A DNA stretch of 64,000 bases from Bacteroidales bacterium (GCA_017554305.1 JAFZIN010000007.1:1-64000); one strand, 5' to 3'; positions 28,252 to 37,628 are shown, counted from the first letter of the stretch. Notes: generated by a model not told the origin, from the sequence alone. Translations and numbers: made by a program.

Positions 28252-28911
28252 ATGAAGAACAAGGTAATGGTATTCTCTGCTCCGAGCGGGGCGGGCAAAA
28301 CTACAATAGTGAGACATCTTTTGGAGAACTTCAACAACCTGGAGTTTTCCGTCTCTGCAACATCCAGAGCACCAAGAGGTAAGGAGGAGAACGGCAAGGA
28401 TTATTACTTCCTCTCCGTTGAGGAGTTCAAACAGAGAATTGCCAACAAGGAATTTGTTGAATATGAGGAGGTTTACCCCGGTTCGTTCTACGGCACTCTC
28501 AAGAGCGAGGTTGAGAGAATCTGGGCCAAAGGCAACGTAATTCTCTTTGACGTAGACGTTAAGGGAGGAGTAAACATCAAAAAAATATTCGGAGAAAAGT
28601 CATACACCGTCTTTATTCAGCCGCCTTCACTGGAGGTTATGGAGCAGAGACTTAGGGCCAGAGGAACAGATACAGACCAGGCCATTCAGACAAGAGTTGC
28701 CAAGGCCGCACAGGAGATGACATACGCCCCTCAGTTTGACACCATTCTGGTAAATGACAAACTGGAAGACTCCTTTGCCAAGGCAGATAAGATTGTGGAG
28801 GAGTTCACCGGATTCAGGCCTAAAAACGCAAAGCGCCACTGCCGTATCTGCGGAGCAGAAAAAGAGTGCCTCTTCTGCAAACTTATTGCAAAAATCACAG
28901 GCAAAAAGTGA
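28252..28911 (+). CDS. gmk: guanylate kinase with C-terminal CxxC pair
   Basis: 219 residues. P-loop APSGAGKTTIVRHL at about residue 10, GMP-binding SATSRAPRGKEENGKDYYFLS and EYEEVYPGSFYGT, lid R residues in EQRLRARGTD. It makes GDP from GMP. The core ends near residue 190; a short extension then carries CRICGAEKECLFC, two CxxC pairs five residues apart, which would suit a small zinc knuckle. Most guanylate kinases end without it. The nadD start codon overlaps the gmk stop (GTGA). Confidence 0.93.
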   Translation: MKNKVMVFSAPSGAGKTTIVRHLLENFNNLEFSVSATSRAPRGKEENGKDYYFLSVEEFKQRIANKEFVEYEEVYPGSFYGTLKSEVERIWAKGNVILFDVDVKGGVNIKKIFGEKSYTVFIQPPSLEVMEQRLRARGTDTDQAIQTRVAKAAQEMTYAPQFDTILVNDKLEDSFAKADKIVEEFTGFRPKNAKRHCRICGAEKECLFCKLIAKITGKK

Positions 28912-29456
28912 AACAGGTAGCTCTATATTTTGGCTCATTCAACCCCCTGCACTACGGGCATCTTGCAGTTGCGGAATATGTAATAACCAACTGCAACACA
29001 GACCGCTTTGAGATGGTGCTCAGCCCTCACAACCCCTTTAAAGAGAAAGGGATACTGGAAGACCCATATCAAAGACTCAAAAATCTAAAGAAAGAAATAA
29101 GAGAGTTCAACCGCACCCTCAAAGCCAAAGCGGAGCGCACCAACACCAAGTGCAAAAGGGTATATATCAATGATATAGAATTCCACCTAAAAGAACCGCT
29201 CTACACCTACAACACAATGAACGAGCTTAAGAAGCTCCACCCAAACAACAATTACACAATTGTTGTGGGAGCAGACAGTTTTGCCGCAATGCCACGCTGG
29301 TATTTAGGAGAGGAAATTTTAAAGAACTACCACGTAATAGTCTATCCAAGAAAAGGTTACAGAGTTAAGACCCTCTGCAGAAAATATAAGGCCACCTACC
29401 TGGAGAACGCCCCGCTCAACAACATCTCTTCCACAGAACTGCGTAGCCGGCGTTAA
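28908..29456 (+). CDS. nadD: nicotinate-nucleotide adenylyltransferase
   Basis: 182 residues starting at GTG 28908, four bases inside gmk; this gives the exact family N-terminus MKQVALYFGSFNPLHYGHL. The nucleotidyltransferase motif FNPLHYGHL (HxGH) and, near the end, NNISSTELRSR (the ISST-x-x-R motif) are complete. It adenylates nicotinate mononucleotide in NAD synthesis; pncB, the step before it in salvage, is at 56898. It converges on an SDR gene with four shared bases. Confidence 0.92.
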   Translation: MKQVALYFGSFNPLHYGHLAVAEYVITNCNTDRFEMVLSPHNPFKEKGILEDPYQRLKNLKKEIREFNRTLKAKAERTNTKCKRVYINDIEFHLKEPLYTYNTMNELKKLHPNNNYTIVVGADSFAAMPRWYLGEEILKNYHVIVYPRKGYRVKTLCRKYKATYLENAPLNNISSTELRSRR

Positions 29457-30184
29457 ATTTTAATTCTCTCCCAAATGCAGTTAGGGATTAGTTTCCAGAA
29501 GAATACAAGGATTCTGTAACGCCAGTCTATAACCTTTACCCTCTTCTGTTTTTCAATTGCTCTTACAATTTTCTTTGCAACGTAGTCTACCTCCATAAGC
29601 ATTGGGTAGTGGTGCTTTACCGTGTCCAGCAGCGGAGTATCTACAAAGCCCGGGCGGATATCCGTAAACTTAATGTGGAGTTTCTGTGAGTGAGCCAGCT
29701 GTGCAAGAGCCTGAATATAAGTGTTGTCAAAGCTCTTGGTGGCGGAGTACGAAGGAGCGTGGCTGAGCCCCTTAACGCCTGCAATTGAACTGATTACGGC
29801 AAGGTGGCCATAGCCGTTGTTCTTCTCTTTAAAGTAGTTGAAGGCAGCGGTAACCATTCTGGTAAAACCAACAACGTTGGTCTGGGTAGTCATAACCTCA
29901 ATCTGAGGCTCAAGCTCTCTGTTCTGCCTTCCCACTCCGCTTACGTGGAAGTAAAGATCCATACCGCCAAGCTTATCTATAAGAGAAAGAAGATGGCTCG
30001 GAGCCTCCTCTTCATTTATGTCTACTGCCTCATAAACAACGTTTTGCGGAAACTTATCCTGCAGCGCTTTTAAGTTCTCTTCTCTTCTTCCGGCAACGCC
30101 CAAACGCCATCCCTTCTCTGCCAGAAGCTCTGCAACTTTGCTTCCCATACCGGAAGTAGCTCCCATTATAACCGCTCTTTTCAT
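29453..30184 (-). CDS. SDR-family oxidoreductase
   Basis: 243 residues. Cofactor motif MGATSGMGSKVAELL at the start with R of GRREENL (NADP preference), HVSGVG in place of NNAG, active Ser in VISSIAG and YSATK as Tyr-x3-Lys. A hydrophobic C-terminal end (RILVFFWKLIPNCIWERI) may touch the membrane, as in some lipid-reducing SDRs. Substrate unknown. It lies nine bases after the pseudouridine synthase on the same strand. Confidence 0.82.
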   Translation of the reverse strand: MKRAVIMGATSGMGSKVAELLAEKGWRLGVAGRREENLKALQDKFPQNVVYEAVDINEEEAPSHLLSLIDKLGGMDLYFHVSGVGRQNRELEPQIEVMTTQTNVVGFTRMVTAAFNYFKEKNNGYGHLAVISSIAGVKGLSHAPSYSATKSFDNTYIQALAQLAHSQKLHIKFTDIRPGFVDTPLLDTVKHHYPMLMEVDYVAKKIVRAIEKQKRVKVIDWRYRILVFFWKLIPNCIWERIKI

Positions 30185-30193
30185 ACTTCTATT

Positions 30194-30973
30194 TTAATCA
30201 TTTACAATATGTTGCATCTCTCCCATAAGAGGAGCCTCAACGCAAACAATTTTCTGATTATCCGTAGGATTGCCCTTAGCATCCTTAACCCCTATTGGAT
30301 GCACAAACTCTATCTTTCTGGCATGCAGTGAGATAGAACCGTCTCTATTGGAACGCCTGGCCCCGTATTTAAGATCTCCCTTAATTGGCATACCAACATT
30401 TGAGAGCTGGCAGCGTATCTGATGATGACGGCCGGTAAGCAGTTCCACCTCCGTAAGCAGGTAATTATCTGTCTGTTTTAAAACCCTGTATCTTAAAACC
30501 GCCTCTTTGCACTCTTTTGGAGGAACCCCTTTACCTTTGAATATGAAGGATTTATTGGCCTTCTCATCTCTGCTCATATAATCTCTGAGTTCTTTTTGTT
30601 CCCCGATAGTTATCTGATAATCCGGCTTTTGTGTGAGTGCCCAGTAGGTCTTGTTGAGTCTTCCCTCTCTTATAAGAGCGTTAATTCTCTCCAGCCCTTT
30701 GGAGGTTTTGGCAAAGAGAACCGCTCCGCTTACCGGACGGTCTAAGCGGTGGGCAACTCCCATAAAGACATTGCCCGCCTTTTTATCTCTTTGAGCAATA
30801 AAGCATTTGAGAGTTTCACTGAGAGGTTCGTCATTGGTCTTGTCTCCCTGAACAATCTCCCCACTCCTCTTATTTACAATAAGATAGTGATTATCTTCAT
30901 ATAGGATTCTGGAGGAGATATCATTAAACTCCTCAGCCTCTAAAACTCTGTATTTGCTCTTAATTCCGTCCAT
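30194..30973 (-). CDS. RluA-family pseudouridine synthase
   Basis: 259 residues from the ATG at 30973. The catalytic motif HRLDRPVSGAVLFAK holds the Asp; TGRHHQIRCQLS and the opening YEDNHYLIVNKRSGEIVQ are typical of RluA/RluD members without an S4 domain. It isomerises uridine in rRNA or tRNA; which site cannot be read from sequence. The start is fixed by a TAAATTTG box at 30985-30992 just upstream, leaving a leader of only a few bases. Confidence 0.9.
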   Translation of the reverse strand: MDGIKSKYRVLEAEEFNDISSRILYEDNHYLIVNKRSGEIVQGDKTNDEPLSETLKCFIAQRDKKAGNVFMGVAHRLDRPVSGAVLFAKTSKGLERINALIREGRLNKTYWALTQKPDYQITIGEQKELRDYMSRDEKANKSFIFKGKGVPPKECKEAVLRYRVLKQTDNYLLTEVELLTGRHHQIRCQLSNVGMPIKGDLKYGARRSNRDGSISLHARKIEFVHPIGVKDAKGNPTDNQKIVCVEAPLMGEMQHIVND

Positions 30974-30984
30974 TGTTCGCTCCA

Positions 30985-30992
30985 CAAATTTA
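30985..30992 (-). promoter_or_regulatory. promoter -7 element for the pseudouridine synthase
   Basis: Minus strand TAAATTTG, 11 bases before the ATG; the transcript would be almost leaderless. Confidence 0.5.
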
Positions 30993-31035
30993 TACTTTTT
31001 TACCACTATTATTATGGATATGCAACCAATAATCT

Positions 31036-31043
31036 TATCTTTG
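31036..31043 (+). promoter_or_regulatory. promoter -7 element for the gene at 31065
   Basis: TATCTTTG, 21 bases before the ATG; divergent from the box at 30985. Confidence 0.5.
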
Positions 31044-31064
31044 TAGGGTACAAACAGTAAAACT

Positions 31065-32018
31065 ATGAAAGGTATTATCAAACTCTCTGCAATTGCACTC
31101 TTGCTGCTTTGCGCACTTCCATGCTCACTATTTGCTCAGGATGAAGATGCAGATTTGGCACAAATGGAGGTTAAGTCCAACCCCCATCCGGACAGAAATC
31201 ATATTATCAATGTATTCATTGGTGACTTTACATACACTCCACAGTCACACAACACATCTGCAGGTTCCAAGGTGTTGGATGTTATTGCCGCTGTTGCTAC
31301 CGGAGAAGTGACTCAGTATCACGATGGTAGAGCAGAATCTGTAAGATCTAACCTGGTAAGGGGACTCAGCTGGTCTTTCAGACTGAGAGTTATGGACCGT
31401 CCGTTTGAGCCTGATATGGATGATCCTAAATATGCCATTCTTGTAGACGGTACCATTGGTACCATATCAACTACCTCAAAGGTTGAGACATACGAGGTTC
31501 AGGATCCTAAAGACAAGAAAAAGAAGATTAAGAAGACAAGAGAACTCTACCGTGCAGACGTTACCGTTTTGGTTAATGTAAAATCTATAACAGACGGACA
31601 CATTTTAAATACAGTAACTTTCAGAAGCACAGACTCTCAGAACTCTTACTGGTACAACACCAGAGACGAGTCTCTGAATAAGGCCATTGAAAGATTACCG
31701 GGTCAGGTAAGAAGATATTTTGACTCCTGCTACCCTCTCTATGCAACTATCATTGAGAGAGCAGGAGAGAGAAACAACCGCCAAAAAGAGGTTTACATTG
31801 ACCTCGGCTCCGCTCACAGACTATATGAGGGTCTTACATTTGGCGTTTACAAGAGAAAGATTGTAGCCGGCAGAGAGGCACATACCTACCTTGGCAGAAT
31901 CAAAGTAAAGAAGATTGAGGGACCGGATGTTACATTCTGTAAGGTTGTAAGCGGAGGCAAGGATATCAAGAACTGCTTAGACATCGGTGAGGAGCTGACT
32001 ATAGTATCAAGGCACTAG
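31065..32018 (+). CDS. exported protein of unknown function with FlgT-C-like end
   Basis: 317 residues, signal peptide MKGIIKLSAIALLLLCALPCSLFAQ. The middle (45-230) is an alpha/beta domain with CsgG-like traits: NVFIGDFTYTP, LVDGTIGTISTT, and YRADVTVLVNVKSITDGHILNTVTF. The last 80 residues (EVYIDLGSAHRLYEGLTFGVYKRK ... YLGRIKVKKIEG) resemble the FlgT C-terminal domain also seen in the CsgG-like protein at 11242. It is monocistronic: own promoter, strong terminator after it. Role unknown, probably at the outer membrane or in the periplasm. Confidence 0.75.
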   Translation: MKGIIKLSAIALLLLCALPCSLFAQDEDADLAQMEVKSNPHPDRNHIINVFIGDFTYTPQSHNTSAGSKVLDVIAAVATGEVTQYHDGRAESVRSNLVRGLSWSFRLRVMDRPFEPDMDDPKYAILVDGTIGTISTTSKVETYEVQDPKDKKKKIKKTRELYRADVTVLVNVKSITDGHILNTVTFRSTDSQNSYWYNTRDESLNKAIERLPGQVRRYFDSCYPLYATIIERAGERNNRQKEVYIDLGSAHRLYEGLTFGVYKRKIVAGREAHTYLGRIKVKKIEGPDVTFCKVVSGGKDIKNCLDIGEELTIVSRH

Positions 32019-32042
32019 GATAATCTTTCCTTTTTAAAGGTT

Positions 32043-32070
32043 AAGGGGTGGCCGGCGGCCACCCCTTTTT
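32043..32070 (+). terminator. intrinsic terminator
   Basis: AAGGGGTGGCCG and CGGCCACCCCTT form a GC-rich, nearly perfect hairpin followed by T5. Confidence 0.85.
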
Positions 32071-32104
32071 GTCCCCTGCCTCACGCAGTTACGGAGGCGT
32101 ATTT

Positions 32105-32117
32105 TGTCATTTTGGCA
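32105..32117. promoter_or_regulatory. TGNCA-type paired motif upstream of dnaK
   Basis: TGTCA-TTT-TGGCA, with a further TGGC ten bases on. A weak box GTAGTTTG lies at about 32129. See the related motif at 25474. Confidence 0.3.
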
Positions 32118-32222
32118 GAAAAATGGCGGTAGTTTGGAGTGGCACAGAAATGGAGATATACCCATCGCGGAGCTAAATAGAGCTCAGTTAAACAGAAAAA
32201 AACAAAAAAAGGAGATATTATT

Positions 32223-34157
32223 ATGGGAAAAATTATTGGAATTGACTTGGGAACAACCAACAGTTGTGTCTCAGTAATGGAAGGCAGCGAGCCTACCGTT
32301 ATCATCAACAGCGAGGGTAAAAGAACTACCCCATCTGTTGTAGCATTTACACAGGGCGGAGAGAGAAAGATTGGAGATCCTGCTAAACGTCAGGCAATTA
32401 CTAACCCTACCAAAACAATCTACTCCATAAAGAGATTTATGGGTGAGACTTATGACAGGGTTCAGACAGAGATAGCAAGAGTACCTTACAAGGTTGCAAA
32501 GGGAGATAACAACACTCCTAGAATTGACATTGACGGAAGACTCTACTCACCGCAGGAGATTTCTGCAATGATTCTTCAGAAGATGAAGAAGACCGCAGAA
32601 GACTATCTGGGACAGACAGTTACAGAGGCTGTCATTACAGTTCCTGCATACTTTACAGACTCTCAGCGTCAGGCAACAAAAGAGGCCGGAGAGATTGCAG
32701 GTCTTAACGTAAAGAGAATCATTAACGAGCCTACCGCAGCAGCTCTTGCATACGGTCTGGATAAGAAGGAGAAGGATGCTAAAGTGGCTGTGTTTGACCT
32801 TGGTGGAGGTACATTTGATATCTCTATCCTTGAGTTGGGTGACGGCGTGTTTGAGGTTAAATCTACCAACGGTGATACCCACCTGGGAGGTGATGACTTT
32901 GACCACGTTATCATAGACTGGCTGGTTGAGGAGTTTAAGAATGACCACAGCGGTGCAGATCTGAGCAAAGATCCTATGGCTCTTCAGAGACTTAAAGAGG
33001 CTGCAGAAAAGGCTAAGATTGAGCTCTCAAGCCAGACTACTACAGAGATCAACCTTCCTTACATCATGCCAATTGACGGCGTTCCTCAGCACCTTGTAAA
33101 GACCCTTACAAGAGCTAAGTTTGAGGCACTTGCAGATCCTTTCTTCCAGAAGTGCATTGAGCCTTGCCGCAAAGCTTTGGCAGACGCTCACCTCAGCGCA
33201 TCTGACATTAACGAGGTTCTTTTGGTTGGAGGTTCAAGCCGTATTCCAAAAGTACAGCAGATGGTTAAGGATTTCTTTGGAAAAGAGCCTAATAAGAGCG
33301 TTAACCCAGATGAGGTTGTTGCAATTGGCGCATCTATTCAGGGCGGAGTTCTGGCAGGTGACGTTAAGGATGTGCTTCTGTTGGATGTAACTCCTCTGTC
33401 ATTGGGTATTGAGACCTTTGGCGGCGTATTTACAAAACTGATTGAGGCCAACACCACAATACCTACCCGCAAGAGTCAGATATTCTCTACTGCATCTGAT
33501 AATCAGCCATCTGTAGAGGTTCACGTACTCCAGGGCGAGCGTCCTATGGCTTCAGGTAACAAGTCTATTGGAAGATTCCATCTGGACGGCATCATGCCGG
33601 CACCAAGAGGTGTTCCTCAGATTGAAGTTACCTTTGATATTGATGCCAACGGTATTCTCAACGTATCCGCTAAAGATAAGGGAACCGGTAAGGAGCAGCA
33701 GATTAGAATTGAGGCTTCCAGCGGTCTTAGCGAGGCAGAGATTAAGAGAATGAGAGACGAGGCAAAGGCCAACGAGCAGGCAGATAAGGCAGAGAGAGAG
33801 AAGGCAGACAAACTCAACAACGCAGATGCTCAGGTATTTGCAAGTGAGAAGAACCTCAAGGATTACGGAGACAAGATTCCTGCAGACAAGAAGGCTAAGA
33901 TTGAGGAGGCTACCAAGAAACTGAAGGAGGCTCACCAGGCTAAGAACTTTGCAGAGCTGGATAACCTTATGAATCAGCTTAATGAGGCTTGGCACGCTGC
34001 AAGCGAGGATATGGCTAAGGCTGCCGGTGCTCAGCAGGGCCCTAACCCTGGAACTCAGGGAGGTTATGACCCTAACGCCAACCAGGGCGGCGCATCCGGC
34101 CAGGGCGGCAGCAAAGACGGTGAGGTCACAGACGTAGACTTTGAGGAGGTCAAATAA
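32223..34157 (+). CDS. dnaK: chaperone DnaK (Hsp70)
   Basis: 644 residues, full length. ATPase domain: [45 protein letters not shown]; the substrate domain begins near [17 protein letters not shown] and ends in a helical lid. The Gly/Gln/Asn-rich tail closes with the usual [13 protein letters not shown]. It binds unfolded proteins with DnaJ and GrpE, coded at 23608-25404. It is a single-gene unit between terminators at 32043 and 34183. Confidence 0.97.
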   Translation: MGKIIGIDLGTTNSCVSVMEGSEPTVIINSEGKRTTPSVVAFTQGGERKIGDPAKRQAITNPTKTIYSIKRFMGETYDRVQTEIARVPYKVAKGDNNTPRIDIDGRLYSPQEISAMILQKMKKTAEDYLGQTVTEAVITVPAYFTDSQRQATKEAGEIAGLNVKRIINEPTAAALAYGLDKKEKDAKVAVFDLGGGTFDISILELGDGVFEVKSTNGDTHLGGDDFDHVIIDWLVEEFKNDHSGADLSKDPMALQRLKEAAEKAKIELSSQTTTEINLPYIMPIDGVPQHLVKTLTRAKFEALADPFFQKCIEPCRKALADAHLSASDINEVLLVGGSSRIPKVQQMVKDFFGKEPNKSVNPDEVVAIGASIQGGVLAGDVKDVLLLDVTPLSLGIETFGGVFTKLIEANTTIPTRKSQIFSTASDNQPSVEVHVLQGERPMASGNKSIGRFHLDGIMPAPRGVPQIEVTFDIDANGILNVSAKDKGTGKEQQIRIEASSGLSEAEIKRMRDEAKANEQADKAEREKADKLNNADAQVFASEKNLKDYGDKIPADKKAKIEEATKKLKEAHQAKNFAELDNLMNQLNEAWHAASEDMAKAAGAQQGPNPGTQGGYDPNANQGGASGQGGSKDGEVTDVDFEEVK

Positions 34158-34182
34158 GCTAGGCCTAAAACGCTAACGCTAA

Positions 34183-34213
34183 AGGAGGTAACCGAAAGGT
34201 TGCCTCTTTTTTT
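34183..34213 (+). terminator. intrinsic terminator of dnaK
   Basis: GAGGTAACC-GAAA-GGTTGCCTC followed by seven T: nine-base stem with a GNRA tetraloop. Confidence 0.85.
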
Positions 34214-34265
34214 GTATTTTTCTACTTTCTTTTTAAAATTATGATGGGAAAGGGAGAAATTTTCT

Positions 34266-34273
34266 TATATTTG
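34266..34273 (+). promoter_or_regulatory. promoter -7 element for the CoA-transferase gene
   Basis: TATATTTG, giving a leader of about 40 bases. Confidence 0.5.
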
Positions 34274-34318
34274 GGAATTGAACTCAAAGTTTTACGATTA
34301 AATTAAAAGACAAACAAT

Positions 34319-35659
34319 ATGGATTGGTTAGAAAAATACAAAGACCGTATCGTTACGCCTGACGTAGCAGCAAGTGCTATTCAGAGTGGAATGAATATAG
34401 TATTGGGTCACTCTGCAGCAGCGCCTCAGGAGATTCCTCTTGCAATGATGGATCAGAGAGACAGGCTTACAGATGTTGACATCTATCACATGGTAACGCT
34501 TCACCCTGCAACTTACATGCAGCCAGAGGGTTACGGACACTTCCGTCACATCACAAACTTTGCTCACGGCAATACAAGAGAGGGTCTCAATGATGACCGC
34601 GGAGATTTTGTTCCTTACTACTACCATCAGATTGGAGACTGGTTTGACACCCGCTATCCTATTGATGTAGCAATGGTTACAGTAACTCCTCCTAATGAGG
34701 ACGGTTATTGCTCACTCGGTATCTCTGTAGATTACACCAAGTTGGCTGTAGACCGTGCAAAGATTATTATGGCAGAGATGAATGATCAGATGCCGTTCCT
34801 CGGATACGGAGACTGTCTTGTTCACATCTCAAAGATAGACTACATTGTACCTACCTCAAAGCCTATGTTCCAGCTTCCTAAGCCAAACATAGGACCTGTT
34901 GAAGAGAAGATTGGAGAGTACTGTGCTTCACTGGTAGAAGACGGTGCAACACTTCAGTTGGGTATTGGTGCTATTCCGGATGCAGCACTCCATTTTATGA
35001 CCAACAAGAAGGATCTTGGTATTCATACAGAGATGTTCTCAGACGGTGTGGTTGAGTTGGTTAAGAAGGGTGTTATTACAAATGCAAAGAAGAAACTGCA
35101 CCCTGGCAAACTGGTTACCGGCTTCCTTATGGGATCACAGATGTTGTATGACTTTGTAGACCATAACCCGGATGTTTTGATGTACCCTGTTAGTTATTGC
35201 AATGACCCAAGAACTATCTGCCAGATGGATCACTTTGTATCTATCAACTCTGCTCTTGAGATGGACCTCCAGGGCCAGAGTACCGCAGAAACCATTGGTC
35301 TTAAGATATATAGCGGAACAGGCGGACAGGTAGACTTCATAAGAGGTGCTTCCTGGAACAAGACCAGCAAGGCTATTCTTGCATTCCCTTCTACTGCAAA
35401 ACACGGAGAGATGTCTCGTATTAAGCCGTTCCTTACAGAGGGAGCAGGAATTACCACTCCAAGAGATGACATTGATTATGTTATCACAGAGTACGGTATT
35501 GCTCACCTTAAGGGTGCAAGTCTCAGAGACAGAGCAAGAATGCTTATTGGTCTGTCACATCCTAAGTTCAGAGATGAACTCATAAAAGAGTTTGAGAGAA
35601 GATTTCCTCGCACACCATTCAAGCCTTGGGATTTCTCTGCTAAAGAGTTTATTTACTAG
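34319..35659 (+). CDS. acetyl-CoA hydrolase/CoA-transferase family enzyme
   Basis: 446 residues. Family I CoA-transferase related to 4-hydroxybutyrate and butyryl-CoA:acetate CoA-transferases: LQLGIGAIPDA, HTEMFSDGVVEL with the likely catalytic Glu, and the CoA-binding SGTGGQVDFIRGA. The C-terminus ITEYGIAHLKGASLRDRARMLIGLSHPKFRDEL is typical. It moves CoA between acetate and another short acid, probably in fermentation; succinate, propionate or butyrate cannot be told apart from sequence alone. It has its own promoter and precedes an ATPase gene by 15 bases. Confidence 0.87.
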   Translation: MDWLEKYKDRIVTPDVAASAIQSGMNIVLGHSAAAPQEIPLAMMDQRDRLTDVDIYHMVTLHPATYMQPEGYGHFRHITNFAHGNTREGLNDDRGDFVPYYYHQIGDWFDTRYPIDVAMVTVTPPNEDGYCSLGISVDYTKLAVDRAKIIMAEMNDQMPFLGYGDCLVHISKIDYIVPTSKPMFQLPKPNIGPVEEKIGEYCASLVEDGATLQLGIGAIPDAALHFMTNKKDLGIHTEMFSDGVVELVKKGVITNAKKKLHPGKLVTGFLMGSQMLYDFVDHNPDVLMYPVSYCNDPRTICQMDHFVSINSALEMDLQGQSTAETIGLKIYSGTGGQVDFIRGASWNKTSKAILAFPSTAKHGEMSRIKPFLTEGAGITTPRDDIDYVITEYGIAHLKGASLRDRARMLIGLSHPKFRDELIKEFERRFPRTPFKPWDFSAKEFIY

Positions 35660-35674
35660 TTTCAATTATTCAAT

Positions 35675-37243
35675 ATGTACGACAAAGAACGCGGGCTTTA
35701 TATAGCTCATTCAGACAACGGTCCAATCTCCATGATTGGAAAGATGGCTAACCGCCACGGCCTCATCTCCGGAGCCACAGGCACCGGAAAGACTGTCACT
35801 CTGCAAGTTATAGCAGAGAGTTTCTGCCAGGCAGGTGTTCCATGCTTTATGGCAGATATGAAGGGAGACCTCTCCGGTATAAGCCAAAGCGGTAAGATGA
35901 GCGGCTTTATTGAGAAGAGAAAAGATGAGTTCGGAATTCCTGAACCCGCCTTCCAACCTTGCCCTGTCCGCTTCTTTGACGTCTTTGGAGAAGAGGGCCA
36001 TCCAATGAGATCCACCATCTCCAAGATGGGTCCTCAGCTACTCTCCAGAATTTTGGAACTTAATGATACTCAGGAAGGTGTATTGAACGTCCTCTTTAAG
36101 GTTGCAGACCAGAAGGGACTCCTTTTGGATGACATTAAAGATTTGCGTTCAATGCTCAACTACCTTTCTCAGCATTCCGCAGAGTACACTACCACATACG
36201 GAAACATTGCTCCTCAAAGTATAGGTGCAATACAGAGATCTCTGTTAACTCTTGAGAACCAGGGAGGTGACAACTTCTTTGCAGAACCTTCATTTGATAT
36301 TATGGATCTTCTGCAGACAGATGCCGCAACCGGAAAGGGAATAATGAACGTGCTTGCAGCAGATAAACTGATGCACCGTCCTAAACTCTATTCCACCTTC
36401 CTACTCTGGTTGCTCTCAGAGCTTTACACCAATCTGCCTGAGGTTGGTGATATGGATTATCCGCGTCTGGTCTTCTTCTTTGATGAGGCTCACATGCTCT
36501 TTGAGGGTACGTCCAAGTCATTGACAGACAAGATTGAGCAGGTAATCAGACTCATACGCAGCAAGGGGGTTGGAGTATACTTTATTTCTCAGCTTCCTAC
36601 AGATATTCCGGAAGTAATTCTTGGTCAGCTTGGTAACCGAGTTCAGCACGCCTTAAGAGCATATACTCCTAAGGATCAGAGAGCTGTGAAGGTTGCTGCA
36701 GAGACCTTCAGAGCAAATCCTGCATTCAAGACAGAGGATGCAATTATGAACCTCGGAACAGGAGAGGCACTGGTCTCATTCCTTGATGAAAAGGGTGCTC
36801 CTTCCATTGTTGGGAAGGCAAAGATTCTCTTCCCTATGAGCCAGATAGGAGCAATAGACGAGAGCCAGAGAAGACAGATTATCAACTCTTCACGCATACT
36901 TGGAAAATATGATAAGGTGCATGACAGAGAGTCTGCATTTGAGGTTCTTTTAGAGAATGCAAAGAGAGAAGAGGAGGAACGCAAAAAGGCGGAAGAGGCC
37001 CTTGCAATTCAGAAACAGCAGGAACTGGAGGAGAAGGAGAAAGCAAAGAAGAAGGGTAAATCCACTATAAGTAAGGTATTTAAGGCTGTCATCACCGCTG
37101 TTACCGCTGCCATTGCCACTATGGCGGGCAACGCATTAACCGGGAGAAAGAGCAAGGGCACAGGCAAGAGAATTGTAAAGAATGCAACCTCTGCTGCAAC
37201 CCGTACCATTACAAGAGATATTCTGGGAAGTATTATTAAATAA
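35675..37243 (+). CDS. HerA-like (DUF853) ATPase
   Basis: 522 residues. Walker A is GLISGATGTGKTVTLQ at about residue 30, Walker B is LVFFFDEAHMLF at about 265, and FISQLPTDIPEVILGQLGNR carries the sensor Gln region seen in FtsK/HerA pumps. DUF853 proteins are hexameric DNA-translocase-like ATPases of unproven role. A charged coiled coil (about 430-465, REEEERKKAEEA) leads to a hydrophobic segment AVITAVTAAIATMAG and a basic tail, so the C-terminus may contact membrane or nucleic acid. It converges with the NUDIX gene, sharing eight bases. Confidence 0.85.
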   Translation: MYDKERGLYIAHSDNGPISMIGKMANRHGLISGATGTGKTVTLQVIAESFCQAGVPCFMADMKGDLSGISQSGKMSGFIEKRKDEFGIPEPAFQPCPVRFFDVFGEEGHPMRSTISKMGPQLLSRILELNDTQEGVLNVLFKVADQKGLLLDDIKDLRSMLNYLSQHSAEYTTTYGNIAPQSIGAIQRSLLTLENQGGDNFFAEPSFDIMDLLQTDAATGKGIMNVLAADKLMHRPKLYSTFLLWLLSELYTNLPEVGDMDYPRLVFFFDEAHMLFEGTSKSLTDKIEQVIRLIRSKGVGVYFISQLPTDIPEVILGQLGNRVQHALRAYTPKDQRAVKVAAETFRANPAFKTEDAIMNLGTGEALVSFLDEKGAPSIVGKAKILFPMSQIGAIDESQRRQIINSSRILGKYDKVHDRESAFEVLLENAKREEEERKKAEEALAIQKQQELEEKEKAKKKGKSTISKVFKAVITAVTAAIATMAGNALTGRKSKGTGKRIVKNATSAATRTITRDILGSIIK

Positions 37244-37628
37244 GACTCTGCTCAAGAGTCTCAATTACAGATAAATCTGCGGGGAGCCAGTTGACGCTCC
37301 GCAGATCTTTTTTACTGAGCCATCTGGCCGCTTCATGTTCCTTAAGAACTATATCATCAGATTTAAGAGAGCAGAGAAAGCAGTGCATCTTAAGATGAAA
37401 TGCAGGGTAATCGTACTCAACGGTTTTAATTAAATCCCCTACTGTAATCTCCGCATCCAGTTCCTCTCTAATCTCCCTAACCAGAGCATCTTGAGGCGTT
37501 TCTCCCCTCTCCATCTTGCCACCAGGAAACTCCCACATATCTTTAAAATCTCCGTACCCTCTCTGGGTTGCAAAGAGAGAGCCGTCACGTACAATTACCG
37601 CAGCAACAACCTCTATGCTCTTAAGCAT
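37236..37628 (-). CDS. NUDIX hydrolase, MutT/8-oxo-dGTP type
   Basis: 130 residues. The NUDIX box is complete: GGKMERGETPQDALVREIREELDAEI (Gx5Ex7REUxEE). The N-terminal VAAVIVRDGSLFATQRGYGDFKDMWEFPGGK matches the MutT-like (deoxy)nucleoside triphosphate pyrophosphohydrolases that clear oxidised nucleotides. It overlaps the amn stop by one base and is therefore coupled to AMP nucleosidase. Confidence 0.88.
   Translation of the reverse strand: MLKSIEVVAAVIVRDGSLFATQRGYGDFKDMWEFPGGKMERGETPQDALVREIREELDAEITVGDLIKTVEYDYPAFHLKMHCFLCSLKSDDIVLKEHEAARWLSKKDLRSVNWLPADLSVIETLEQSLI

Noticed and set aside
32090-32150. Sigma-54 promoter before dnaK (TGGCA / TGGC elements)
   Set aside because: The spacing and the second element do not fit TGGCAC-N5-TTGC.
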